This document shows positions 20,020-29,346 of a DNA stretch of 64,000 nt, one piece after another (the stretch's first letter is position 1; every line of letters starts with the position of its first letter). Made by a program: the position numbers and the translations under genes. Where the stretch lies: the NCBI GenBank assembly GCA_014529385.2, contig CM043960.1:25488396-25552395 (forward strand), read 5' to 3'. The notes under the pieces are model-generated. The model was not told the origin of the DNA. It worked only from the letters and a program-made list of their open reading frames with translations, and did not search any database. Source of the stretch: Adiantum capillus-veneris. Lineage: Eukaryota > Streptophyta > Polypodiopsida > Polypodiales > Pteridaceae.

Positions 20020-21215
20020 ATGTCGAGCCAAGGGAGAAGCGTTGAAGAGGAGCTTCAACAAGTGCGAGCAGCTTGCGGATTTGCAACAAATCTTACTATT
20101 GCCAGATGTCCAAAAGCTCTTGGGCGGAATGAGGAGAACGAATGGAACCGATGCAGCCGAGCATCCAGACCACACTGTTGGCGTGAGACCACAGGAGGAA
20201 AGAGAAGAAGAACGTGCCGAGGTGCACAAAGGATCTTCGGATCGGAATGAACGGCCTACTCCAAGGAAAGGCCACGAAAAAGCGCTCTCTTTGCTAGACG
20301 AGAGCAAGGACATCTCTATCTCATCTCCATCTTACTCTCCTGATTATACTTCTACTTCTCGATCGTCTCGTCAGAAGAAGGAAGCCGCTACTACTACTAC
20401 CCTACATCAACCTAAAGATAAGCCTCAATTCAAGAAGCATGGTCGCAAGTCTCAACATCGCATGAGAGTCTTCAAATCGGGCGACAAGGACATCAAGTTC
20501 GAAACCTACAACGGACGGAGAGATATCTCCACAACACTGTCCTTCATCGGACAGTTTGAAGTCGCCTTTACCAATGGGCACTTCACAGAAAGATCCAAAT
20601 TGCGCCATGTGGGGATGCACCTCAAGGAAACGGCAAGTAATTGGTGGTTAGCCAAGATTCTGGAAGGTTCTCAGGCCAGAACTTGGGAGAGATTCAAATC
20701 TGAATTTTATGAACAGTTTCTTCCGCCTGACTTCGAGCAAGACATACGGAAGGAATGGGACTGGCTCGCCCAGAAGGATCATGAGAGAGTCACGACCTAT
20801 GTGGACAAGTATTGGTCGGTTCTTCTGAAGGTCACTCCCTTCATGAAGATTGCCGACGAGGAAAAGAAACGAAAGTGGAGACCGCAGCTTCGAAAGAGTA
20901 TGAAAGTGTATCCGCATGACACTCTTCAGAGGATGATGGAGTCAGCAATCATTGCTGAGGATTTGCACTCAACTAGGACGCCCAGAAAAATGGAGCATAG
21001 CACTTACCGTGCAAGACAAAGAGGGGTCTACGATGACCAAGGGGGCCAAGGAAGAAAACGTCCTCCATCTAGGGACCATGATTATTCTAAGAAGCCAGAG
21101 GGCATGGCAAGCGAACTAAGTATCTCTCTCCTACTCAACTCCAAACCTTCAGAGAGGAAGGAAGATGCTTCTACTGTGGAGAGAAAGGACATATGAAGCC
21201 AGACTGCCCTATACA
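20020..21215 (+). pseudogene. Element H gag with CCHC knuckle, two frameshifts
   Basis: Likely start is the ATG at 20020 (MSSQGRSVEEELQQVRAACG). The frame must shift around 20075 to reach LADLQQILLLPDVQKLLGG and the long capsid frame that ends at 21196. The capsid block includes FETYNGRRDISTTLSFIGQF, FTERSKLRHVGMHLKETASN followed by WWLAK, and FKSEFYEQFLPPDFEQD, the usual Retrotrans_gag layout. A second shift near 21160 is needed for the zinc knuckle at 21166-21207, CFYCGEKGHMKPDC, a perfect C-X2-C-X4-H-X4-C. The open frame also extends upstream to 19817 through the LTR, which is probably not translated. Nucleocapsid and capsid roles are inferred from the family. Confidence 0.88.
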
Positions 21216-21339
21216 GCAGCAACGGCAAGAACAAGCCTCTACGAGGCAAGATAAAGCAAGGAAGGAACCCGCTCCACCAAGCTCGAACTCAATTCCAGAT
21301 GTTCAAGGAAACACAGCAACGGAGAAAGGGAAGCGTCAG

Positions 21340-21719
21340 CTTCTGAAGGGCTAGGGGTCTCTAAACAACCAGCGAGTACTGATTCTTTATGATCCAGGAT
21401 CCACGAATAACTTCATCTCCCTGGATACTGCGGAACGTTTGTGCCTCACACCGGCTCAGCTTGGCACACCGGTTACATCCAGATCGGCATTCGAGGGGTT
21501 GACAACCAATGCAACTCCCGTGCAAGGACAGCTCAATCTTCGGATTGGCAATACAAGGACCGCGAATCATTTTTGATGGCACCCATCGAGGGATGTGATA
21601 TCATCTTGGGTATGCCATGGCACTTCTACATGACACCTGTCCCCGATTATGTGGAAAAGACCCTCACTTTTGATCATGGGGGTAAGAAAATAAAGATTCA
21701 TGCTGATGTAGGAGATTGA
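21340..21719 (+). pseudogene. Element H aspartic protease, frameshifted
   Basis: Active-site block VLILYDPGSTNNFISLDTAE (about 21375-21435) with D-P-G-S at the catalytic position. It continues in that frame to about 21565, then switches frame to FLMAPIEGCDIILGMPWHFY (about 21571-21630), the second conserved protease block. An in-frame TAG at about 21351 separates it from the gag basic tail. It lies between the zinc knuckle and pol as in other Ty3/gypsy elements. Confidence 0.87.
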
Positions 21720-21762
21720 TTGGCAGTTCCCAATTGTAAGTCATATCTCCATTAAGAAAGAA

Positions 21763-24528
21763 ATGAAGAAGTGTGTTTCTGCTTACTTGATTTTTGCACG
21801 TGAGAAGGATAAAACTAGTGGGGATCCACTCTCTAGTCTGGAAATTAAGCGTTTTCAATTTATTGAAAAGTACAAAGATTGTTTCACGGAAACACTCCCT
21901 GATGAACTACCTCCGGTATGCCCGGAAGATCACCGCATAGATCTCATACCGGGTAGCTTGCCTCCCAATCAACCCCCTTATCGGGTGAGTCTTGCTCAGC
22001 AAGAGGAAATTTTGAAGCAAGTCAACGAGCTTCTAGAGAAAGGGTTAGTACGGCCAAGTGCTTCACCCTACTGCTCTCCAGTTCTACTGGTGCAGAAGAA
22101 GAATGGCACGTTTCGAATGTGCATAGACTATAGGTCTTTAAACAAGATCACGATCAAGAATCGCTTTCCGATCCCTCGGATTGATGATATACTTGATAAG
22201 TTGCACGGTGCAAGTGTCTTTAGTCGCATAGACTTAAAGAGTGGGTATCATCAGATACGGATCACCCCTGAGGATGTCCATAAGACTGCTTTCCGCACAA
22301 CCTTTGGACTATATGAATTTTTGGTAATGCCTTTCGGCTTGACCAATGCTCCTAAGACGTTCAATCGCATGATGGACCGCATTTTCAGCCAGTATCGATC
22401 TTTTACAAGAGTATTCTTTGACGACATACTTATCTTCTCTAAGTCAGAAGAGGAACACCGGAAGCACTTGGACCTAGTGTTTCAAGGATTGCGAAAGCAT
22501 GAGTTGCATGTGAATGCAAAGAAGAGCGAGTTCTTTCTCTCAGAGATACACTATCTCGGCCATATAGTCTCTCACAATCAAGTGAGTATGGATCCTGCCA
22601 AGATCCGAGTGGTAGAAGATTGGCCTATTCCCACTACGGTACATGATGTACGTAGCTTCCTGGGATTATGTTCGTATTACCGAAGGTTTGTGCGAGGATT
22701 TGCTCAGGTAGCAGGACCACTTCATGATTTGACAAAGAAGAAGATTCCTTTCAGATGGGGATCGAGACAACAAGGAGCTTTTGATCGGCTCAAGTACTTG
22801 CTAAGCCATGGACCTATTCTGATAGTGCCTTACTTAAGAAAACCATTTGAGGTTCACTGCGATGCTTCAGGCAATTGCATCGAAGCAGTGCTAAACCAAG
22901 AAGGCCATGCAATGGCCTACGAAAGCAGACGGCTTAAGGATGCAGAGTTGCATGCATCAATCTACGAAAAGGAACTCACAGCTGTGATTCACGCCTTATC
23001 CAACTGGAAGCACTATCTTCTAGGAGCGGATTTTGTGATCAAGACTGATCACCAGAGTTTGCGGTATTTTCTTACGCAAAGGAAACTATCTGAGAAGCAG
23101 ATGAGATGGGCAAACTTTTTGTCTATGTTTCACTTCCAGATCCTTCACACGGCTGGGAGTAAGAATGTGGTCGCGGACGCATTGTCTAGGCGGCCAAGGG
23201 TGAACGCTATCACTTCGGTGTATCACCAAGAATTAGAAGCACTACCAGATTTGTATCCGAATGATCCAGACTTCTCCACCATTTGGGGAAAGCTACATCA
23301 TGGAGAGAATGAGTTTCCCTATTCCATTCGGGACGGTTATCTCTACCACCATCAGGCCATATGTGTGGCGGAACCATTAAGAAAGAAGATCATGGATGAA
23401 GCACATGCTTCACCTTATGCGGGTCATCGAGGTATTCTCCCTACGACCTTAGCAATGGAAAGATATTTCTTTTGGCCTAGCCTTAAAGCAGACATTGATA
23501 AGTATGTCAGGGAATGCTTGGTTTGCCAAAAAGTGAAGTATGATCGGCATAAGACGCGTGGGTTGCTGCAACCATTGCCTGTGCCTAATGAACCTTGGGA
23601 AAGTATTGCCATGGACTTCATCATGGACCTCCCTAGAACTCAGACTGGAAATGACGCGATCTGGACCATTGTGGACAGGTTTAGCAAGCAAGCACACTTT
23701 ATACCCATCAAGAAAACGATCAAAGCAGATCATATGGCTAGGGTCTTTCTGGCACAGATCTTTAAGCATCATGGAATGCCTAAGTCTATTGTGAGTGATC
23801 GAGATCGTCGCATGACAGGAAATTTTTGGCGTGCTTTGATGGATAATCTTGGTACGAAGCTGAATTTTTCATCTGCCTACCATCCTCAAACGGACGGGCA
23901 AAGTGAAATAGCCAATTCCACAGTATTGGATATGTTAAAATCTTATGTGTCAGACCGGCAATCTGACTACGAGAAATATTTGCCTCTTGTCGAGTATGCA
24001 TATAACAATACCATACACTCATCGACGGGGAAAGCACCTTTTGAGATTCTCTATGGTAAGCCTTTGCTTCCACCGATCCTTTTAACTAAGGATAAGATCT
24101 TTGCAGTAGATGAATTTGTCCGGGATTTGGACAAAGCCTACGGGCAAGTTAGGAGAGCTATTCTACGCTCTCACGAAAAGCATAAGAAAGCTGCAGACAA
24201 GCACAGGAGGAATCTAGACTTAACAGTCGGACAGTTAGTCTTACTCAAGTTTGAGAAGGCAAGACTTAAGAAACAAGCGTCTCATAAGGGGAAGGTGGTA
24301 AAACTTTCTACCCGTTATTATGGGCCGTTTAAGATCACTGAGCAAGTGAATGATGTCACCTTCCGATTAGAGCTACCGCCTAATTGGAGGATCCATAATG
24401 CTTTCCATGTCAATTTACTCCGGCCGTATGTGGGATCGCCTTCGAGCCAGCCTAGTGCTGAGGAACCTCCTGAGGTTGAGGAAACAGAAGAAATACTCCA
24501 ACCGGAGCAGATAGTAAGTCATCAGTAG
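21763..24528 (+). CDS. Element H pol: RT, RNase H, integrase, complete open frame
   Basis: Uninterrupted 921-codon frame. RT spans about residues 85-260, with [40 protein letters not shown] and the catalytic pair D220-D221 in FFDDILIFS. RNase H acidic residues are D367 (HCDAS), E402/E404 (YEKEL) and D429 (KTDHQS). Integrase zinc ligands are H548, H555, C585 and C588; the catalytic triad is D618 (MDF), D679 (SDRD) and E715 (GQSE), a D,D-35-E spacing. The GPF/Y region is YYGPFKITEQVND. The chromodomain begins (EILQPEQIVSHQ) but is cut by a stop at the junction with a G-type LTR, so the C-terminus is missing. Catalytic residues look intact. The ATG at 21763 is the first in frame; in nature pol is probably made as part of a longer polyprotein. 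Loss of the 3' LTR and of the gag/protease frames makes this copy non-autonomous. Confidence 0.93.
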   Translation: MKKCVSAYLIFAREKDKTSGDPLSSLEIKRFQFIEKYKDCFTETLPDELPPVCPEDHRIDLIPGSLPPNQPPYRVSLAQQEEILKQVNELLEKGLVRPSASPYCSPVLLVQKKNGTFRMCIDYRSLNKITIKNRFPIPRIDDILDKLHGASVFSRIDLKSGYHQIRITPEDVHKTAFRTTFGLYEFLVMPFGLTNAPKTFNRMMDRIFSQYRSFTRVFFDDILIFSKSEEEHRKHLDLVFQGLRKHELHVNAKKSEFFLSEIHYLGHIVSHNQVSMDPAKIRVVEDWPIPTTVHDVRSFLGLCSYYRRFVRGFAQVAGPLHDLTKKKIPFRWGSRQQGAFDRLKYLLSHGPILIVPYLRKPFEVHCDASGNCIEAVLNQEGHAMAYESRRLKDAELHASIYEKELTAVIHALSNWKHYLLGADFVIKTDHQSLRYFLTQRKLSEKQMRWANFLSMFHFQILHTAGSKNVVADALSRRPRVNAITSVYHQELEALPDLYPNDPDFSTIWGKLHHGENEFPYSIRDGYLYHHQAICVAEPLRKKIMDEAHASPYAGHRGILPTTLAMERYFFWPSLKADIDKYVRECLVCQKVKYDRHKTRGLLQPLPVPNEPWESIAMDFIMDLPRTQTGNDAIWTIVDRFSKQAHFIPIKKTIKADHMARVFLAQIFKHHGMPKSIVSDRDRRMTGNFWRALMDNLGTKLNFSSAYHPQTDGQSEIANSTVLDMLKSYVSDRQSDYEKYLPLVEYAYNNTIHSSTGKAPFEILYGKPLLPPILLTKDKIFAVDEFVRDLDKAYGQVRRAILRSHEKHKKAADKHRRNLDLTVGQLVLLKFEKARLKKQASHKGKVVKLSTRYYGPFKITEQVNDVTFRLELPPNWRIHNAFHVNLLRPYVGSPSSQPSAEEPPEVEETEEILQPEQIVSHQ

Positions 24529-24529
24529 A

Positions 24530-25084
24530 ACCCCCAAACCTCGACTTTGCAGATCTCACCTTCCCACAGCAGATCCTCGCCGTAGGTCAAATCCCGCAAA
24601 GTTTGCAGATTTAGCCCAGAAAACGCAGATTTCAGCATCTGCGTTTTCAACGCGTCGTCGTCGTCGTCGCCATCGACATCATCTCCGACATAGAGTCAGA
24701 ATTCAGCAGATAAAGAGTTGCAGATTTCAGCCATTAGCATTTTCAGATTTCAGCCCGTCTCGTCGTCGTCCTCATCGTCGTCGACATCGTCGGCAAGTCC
24801 AAAGCATTGTAGAGATTTGTGCAATCATAAGTAGACCGCTCTCGCCCTAGAGAGTGGGGCCTTCGGAGGAGGGTTTGACAACATTCTCCTGTCGTATTCT
24901 TCACTCTCTATCTCTCAGTCTCAACACCTTCATTCAGAGTGTTCATCACTTTGTTTGTGTCCATTGCACTCTCTCACTAAAGGAACGGAATGCTCTCCCT
25001 TCCGTAAGTAAAAGAAACCCTTGAGCACAGTTTGGAGTACTCATCTTCAACAAAGTTCAACATTCACTTCCCCTGTACCTAACA
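24530..25084 (+). repeat. Element G 3' LTR, 5'-truncated
   Basis: Matches the second half of the G 5' LTR from about 16926 (GAACCCCCA...ACCTCGAC, AAATCCCGC, AGTTTGCAGATTTAGCCC, the TCG-rich stretch) to its end, here ACCTAACA. The first 700 bases or so of LTR, the polypurine tract and the end of the H element are deleted. A short shared stretch (CAGNAGAACCCCC) lies at the junction. It is followed by the ATACT target duplication. Confidence 0.88.
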
Positions 25085-25990
25085 ATACTTCAAATGGCTT
25101 TTGCAAGTCTGGCAAAGCCAACATTGGTCCGGTAGTTAGTTTTTCTTTAAGTGTCTGAAAGGCAGTCACCTCTGTCCGTCCCCACGAGAAAGGGACTCCT
25201 TTCTGAGTCAATATGTGCATAGGGGAAGCTACCTCTGCAAGCTGCTGAATGAACCGCCGATAGTAAGAACAACCCAAGAAGCTTCTAACTTCATAAACAT
25301 TCTTCAAATCTAGCCAATCGCAGATAGTCTCAATCTTGGACGGGTCCATCTGTACTCCTACTGCTAAGACGATGTGTCTCAGAAAGTGTATTTTCGGCAA
25401 GAAAAATTCACTCTTTTTGGCATCGATAACTACTATGTGATCACGCAATGCCTGAAAGACCTCTAGCAGATGGTGTCGATGTTCTCCTTCATCCTTGGAG
25501 AAAACTATAATATCATCAAAGAAAGTGCCAACAAAAGATCGATGCTCTCGGAAAATCCTATCCATCATTCGATTGAAAGTCGCTGGAGCATCGGTAAGTC
25601 CAAAACGCATCACCAAAACTTCATATAAACCAAAGCTTGTCCGAAAGGCTGTCTTGTAGACATCTCTTGGAGCAATTCTGATATGATGATATCCGCTTTT
25701 CAAATCAATCCTGCTGACACACGAGGATCCTTGAAGTCGGTCAAGAATATCATTGATCCTTGGAATCAGAAATATGTTCTTGACAGTGATTTATTTGAGA
25801 GCTCTATAATCAATGCACATTCTCCATGATCCGTCTTTCTTTAATACCAACAAAACCGAAGAGCAGTAGGGTGATGTACTCGGCTCAATAAGACCCTTTT
25901 CAAGAAGGTCTCTCAATCAGTTCATGATTTCTTCATTCTGGGCTCGACTAACACGGTAAGGTGGTCGGTTCGGTGGTGAGCTTCCAAGAA
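25085..25990 (-). pseudogene. Element F reverse transcriptase, continued beyond the G insertion
   Basis: Minus-strand RT from about 25990 down: PPYRVSRAQNEEIMN, the [12 protein letters not shown] region with a stop, [23 protein letters not shown], then the 25703-25085 frame with SGYHHIRIAPRDVYKTAFRT, FGLTDAPATFNRMMDRIF, catalytic FFDDIIVFS, DPSKIETICDWLD and FLGCSYYRRFIQQLAE. It ends at LPDLQKPFEV where G inserted; RNase H resumes at 16223 on the other side. Stops and small deletions make it inactive. Confidence 0.92.
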
Positions 25991-26640
25991 TCAGATCAAT
26001 AGTATGATCCTTAGGACGAGATGGGGGTAACTCGCCTGGCAAGCCTTCAGAGAAACAATCAGCATGTGTGTGGAGAAAATCTTGGCGTTCTTGTCAAGTT
26101 CAGACATGTTCGTTCTATGTTTATCATTCAACTCTTTCAAATAGATCGAGTAAACAAAAAGACTGGATTTCATTATTTTGAAATGGCCAAAGCAAATACA
26201 ACACGGACGGACTCGCCCTTCAGTTTTGCATCTAGGAGGACGTCACACCCTTCCAAAGGCATGATGTAAAAGTCTTCGTGCCCTTAATACCCCCGACAAT
26301 GCAAACAAAGTTTGCCAATGACAGGCGTAATGGTTATATCCCGTCCGGGTGCCACTAGAACTACCTCTGCTGGTGGCCCCATCGTGTCGGTCATAACCTC
26401 CAGCCGCGCCGCCAATTCAGGTGAAATAAAGTTGGCCTTGGCTCCTCATCGGAAAAGATAAGGGCTTCTTGATTTTTCACTTTGCCCCAAGCTCGACAAA
26501 GTTCTGTACTTTCATCTATCTGGCTTGGGTCGCTTCCCATGCAATCCGGTAACAGTCCTGCTTTCATCTTGCCTTTTCTGCCACGTTCCTGGCTGCTCTA
26601 GAACTCTCTGGCCTGGCTTTAGTCTGTCCTTGATGTGCCT
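25991..26640 (-). pseudogene. Element F protease region (broken)
   Basis: Between RT and the gag knuckle. Minus-strand pieces include KSSLFVYSIYLKELND (26173, just upstream of RT in this family), a PLEGCDVLLDAKLKG-like strand (about 26265-26220), and a GAKANFISPELAARLE block preceded by a frame break at LIFSDE (about 26465-26400). The DxG active site itself is disrupted by the break, so I cannot say which residue it carried. Confidence 0.78.
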
Positions 26641-27632
26641 TTTTGGGGCACTTTGCAGAGATGTGCCCTTGTTCCCCGCAACCAAAACACTTCCCCCTCT
26701 TTGAGATAGTTAGTTCTTTCTCGAAGAGTCAGTCGGGGGTGTGTATCCTTCTTTTCATGGGAGCTCTTTTTTTGTCTACTTTCATTGTTGAAGGTATGTC
26801 AGGTCCTTTGAGTCAAGATTTCATCAGCGAGGTAAGTCAAAAACCCCGAATGTATCGAGAAACCCCGTTTCGCATGACCCATTGATTCTTGAATAGAATC
26901 CGACTTTTTTTCCAGGTAGGGATCTATGTAGGGAGTCCGCAGCCAAACCGCTCAATCTGTTCCTTAAGGGTGACCTTCTTAAATGAAGAGGTTGATAGAA
27001 AAGAGTCCCAAAACCTCTCGCAATATGCGTCCAAAGAATCTTCCTTTGTCATCCGAAGGTGGTTCCAAGTGGTTCTTACATCCCGTTCTTACTCTCGGTT
27101 CAGCCAAGAAAAATAAAGAGCCGTTTGAATTTCAACCACTTGAGTTGGAGCTTCTTCCTCAAAAGAAGAGTGGACCACCATGTTCGAGCATTTCCCTTTA
27201 GAAAAGATGCAGCCCTCCTAACCTTGGAGTGCTCTGAGTAATGCCCTCCAGAGAAGGCTACGTCAAACTACTGGATGAAAGCCAAAGCCCTCGGAGCATC
27301 TTGGAATCCAGAAAAGGATTCAAATTTTATCGACTGTCCACCTCTTTAAATTCCTTTGTCTTCTTGCTCGTCTTAGAGGAAGTCGTATTGGTTGGCTCTG
27401 TAGAAGTGTTGATTCTTCGCATAAACATGTGGTCATCGGAGTCCAAACTGTCAGAGGATGACTCCTCCGTAGAGCTATCAGAAACTGGGGATCTGAGTTT
27501 CTTTGCCTTTTTCTTGCTCTTTCCGAAGCTTTGCTTTTTGCTTCGCTTTTTGCCCTTTCTGTCCTCCTCGATCAAGTCAGAAGACCTAGAAGAACTGTCA
27601 GAAGAAGAGGAAGAAGAATTGGGTAGTCCTTC
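26641..27632 (-). pseudogene. Element F gag, C-terminal part
   Basis: Minus strand. The zinc knuckle at 26648-26689 reads CFGCGEQGHISAKC, an intact C-X2-C-X4-H-X4-C. Upstream in gag are a capsid-like block (FDVAFSGGHYSEHSKVRRAA then SFLKGNARTWWSTLLL, about 27260-27150) and the serine/acidic segment SSSSSSDSSSRSSD with DSSTEESSSDSLDSDD (27630-27440). The sequence stops at CCTTC (27628-27632) and resumes at 34914 after the inverted-repeat element. Confidence 0.87.
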
Positions 27633-27650
27633 TGTAACCGGCCTGTTAAC
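27633..27650 (-). repeat. LTR remnant at the left end of the inverted-repeat element
   Basis: TGTAACCGGCCTGTTAAC is identical to the first 18 bases of the right-hand LTR (33429-33446), so it is the surviving outer end of a minus-strand LTR. The following bases TGTCTCTTTTGACAATTTGG are gag, so the rest of the LTR was replaced. Confidence 0.82.
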
Positions 27651-27920
27651 TGTCTCTTTTGACAATTTGGAGTCAATAAATAAGCTAAAGCCATACAAAG
27701 AAGATGATCGGTGAGTCCATTGACACATTCAATGGCTTTGATGAGAGGACAAAGGTTTTCTCTTTCCTCGAACAGTTTGACAAAGCATTTGTTGGAAGGA
27801 GCATTTAAAGTCAGTAAAGTTGCCACTTTTCTGAAAAAAAATGCAAGTCAGTGGTGGAATACACTGTTGTTACGAGGACAGACTCCTTCCACTTGGAATG
27901 ATTTCATACAGGTACCGAAT
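27651..27920 (+). pseudogene. Gag fragment, plus arm
   Basis: Plus-strand gag pieces: VSFDNLESINKLKPYKEDDR, then frames giving FDERTKVFSFLEQFDKAF and FKVSKVATFLKKNASQ followed by WWNTLLLRGQTPSTWNDFIQ. It corresponds to element B gag FLQQFDTAYAGGNFTEASKF and ATFLKENALTWWMTLL. The N-terminal gag present in the minus arm is missing here. Confidence 0.8.
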
Positions 27921-28400
27921 TAGCTAAAGGCTAATTCAAAACAGGTACAAAATGATTTAACAAGATTTCTTACGAGAAATCTCGTGTAAATCAAAGGGCA
28001 AGTAGTCCTACTGATGCAGAAGATCAAAGGCTACGAATTGGTGCGATTGGCACGCAAAACAGAGCCCGAAAGAAGAAAATACAGCTTGTTGTATTTTCTG
28101 CAGATTTAGGGTTTTGACCCTATTTGATGCCTTTTTGTCCCAAGAGCTTTGGGGAAGCTAGAGGACAGTAATACAAGTGATCTGGAGCATTTTAGGAGCT
28201 AAAAACAGAGAATTCAGCGTGCTGAATTTCCAGGACAGGTTTGCAAAAGTGCTCTATTATGCGTGGATAATCACTTGGATATGTGGATTTTTTGTTGTGA
28301 AGGTTTCTACTACAGTTATGCTGCCAAAATTGGGTCAAAAAGAGAATTCTCAGCCCAATAAAAGTGACAGCATAAGGTAGATCACAGGTTAATCTCCAAA
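27913..28400 (+). repeat. LTR-derived segment inside the plus arm
   Basis: This stretch resembles the middle and end of the B-type LTR in the same orientation (compare AGGGCAAGTAGTCCTAC with AGGGCAAGTAGCCCTAC at about 30200, and the TTTAGGGTTTTG and CAGAATTCAGCGTGCTG-type blocks). It contains the palindrome AATTCAGCGTGCTGAATT (28211-28228). It sits between gag and the integrase C-terminus in place of protease, RT and RNase H. The same insert occurs in the minus arm at about 31860-32350. Confidence 0.72.
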
Positions 28401-28469
28401 GATCAAGATGAAGAGCAGAGCAAGATTGTTTTCGATGCTCAGTATGCAAATCAATGATATTGCATAAAG

Positions 28470-28740
28470 GCTGAAATTGCTTGAGAGTTCGAAGATTCAC
28501 AATGCGTTTCACGTGAGTCTTCTCAGACCCTATGTGGGTGATGTGCCAGAAGATATGTCAGCTGAAGATCAGCCGGAAGTCGAGGAACTTGACGAGATCT
28601 TGGTCTCGGAACAGATTTTGGCACATAAAGAAAGAAAAGAAAAGGCAAGGTTGCAAGGTGCTGTTTCGTAAAGTTCAAAAGCTATTCACCTCTGGATGTC
28701 AAGTGGATGGAAAAAAGTGAACTTGCAGAGTCACTAAAAG
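28470..28740 (+). pseudogene. Integrase C-terminus and chromodomain remnant, plus arm
   Basis: [20 protein letters not shown], then EELDEILVSEQILAHKERKE, then after a frameshift a chromodomain-like tail (FVKFKSYSPLDVKWMEKSEL read across frames). It matches element B 4492-4900. No catalytic integrase domain precedes it. Confidence 0.82.
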
Positions 28741-29346
28741 TATGGGAACTTAAAACCTTGGTTTGCAACCTACCTTGACCCCTTGAGATTCAGAGCTACA
28801 TGGATTGTCACTGTGACAATGGCTTCTGAAAGAAATAATGTACATGTTACTTACAATACGCTCAAATGAAGTACATGTTACATGAATGTTAGAGCTGTAT
28901 AGATTGTCAGTTTGGCAATTGCTCTTATGGAATGTCCAAAAGTTTGTTTAGTGCTTTAGAAGTGAGTATTTCTTGTCAGTTTGTCAAGGGTACAACAATT
29001 ATTTCTATTGAAGAGGAGTACATGTGTAACTGCATTCTTAAATTGTCGGTTTGGGTATGCTCGAAAGGTTACTGGATCCAACGTGTACTAAAAGACAGTG
29101 GCAAAATGTGACGCTTCCATTTTGTCATTGGAAAGTTATGGACTCAAAGCAATGGCAGTGTGTGACGCTGCCACTATGTCATTGGGACAGGGTTCACACG
29201 CAGACAATACATGTGTCAACGAGGTGTTGACTGAGCATGTATATGTCGTACATGTGTCGACACAGTGTCCGGACACCCGAGTGCTGACTGTAAGCATGTA
29301 CGACATAGGTGCAAAAGAGGACATTTGAGATTTCAAGAGAGGGATA
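28741..29346 (+). other. 3' untranslated internal region of the plus arm
   Basis: No coding frame. It contains a repeated GTGACGC(T/C)(T/G)CCA(T/C)T(T/A)TGTCATTGG motif (29109-29190) and ends in the purine-rich AAGAGAGGGATA just before the LTR. The mirror-image copy is at 30924-31530. Confidence 0.6.

Larger units (their letters stand above)
16229..25084 (+). mobile_element. Element G: LTR retrotransposon with nested element H, inserted in F
   Basis: Both outer ends are LTR termini of one family (5' LTR complete, 3' LTR partial). They are flanked by an exact five-base target duplication ATACT (16224-16228 and 25085-25089). Removing one copy restores the F RNase H frame. Inside are the G primer-binding site and ORF1, then a second LTR with its own primer-binding site, gag, protease and pol (element H). 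A deletion has fused the end of H pol to the middle of the G 3' LTR. Confidence 0.9.

Noticed and set aside
19597-20313. Frames on both strands inside the H LTR, including the upstream extension of the gag frame from 19817
   Set aside because: They lie within the LTR or across the primer-binding site and contain no domain; gag more likely starts at 20020.
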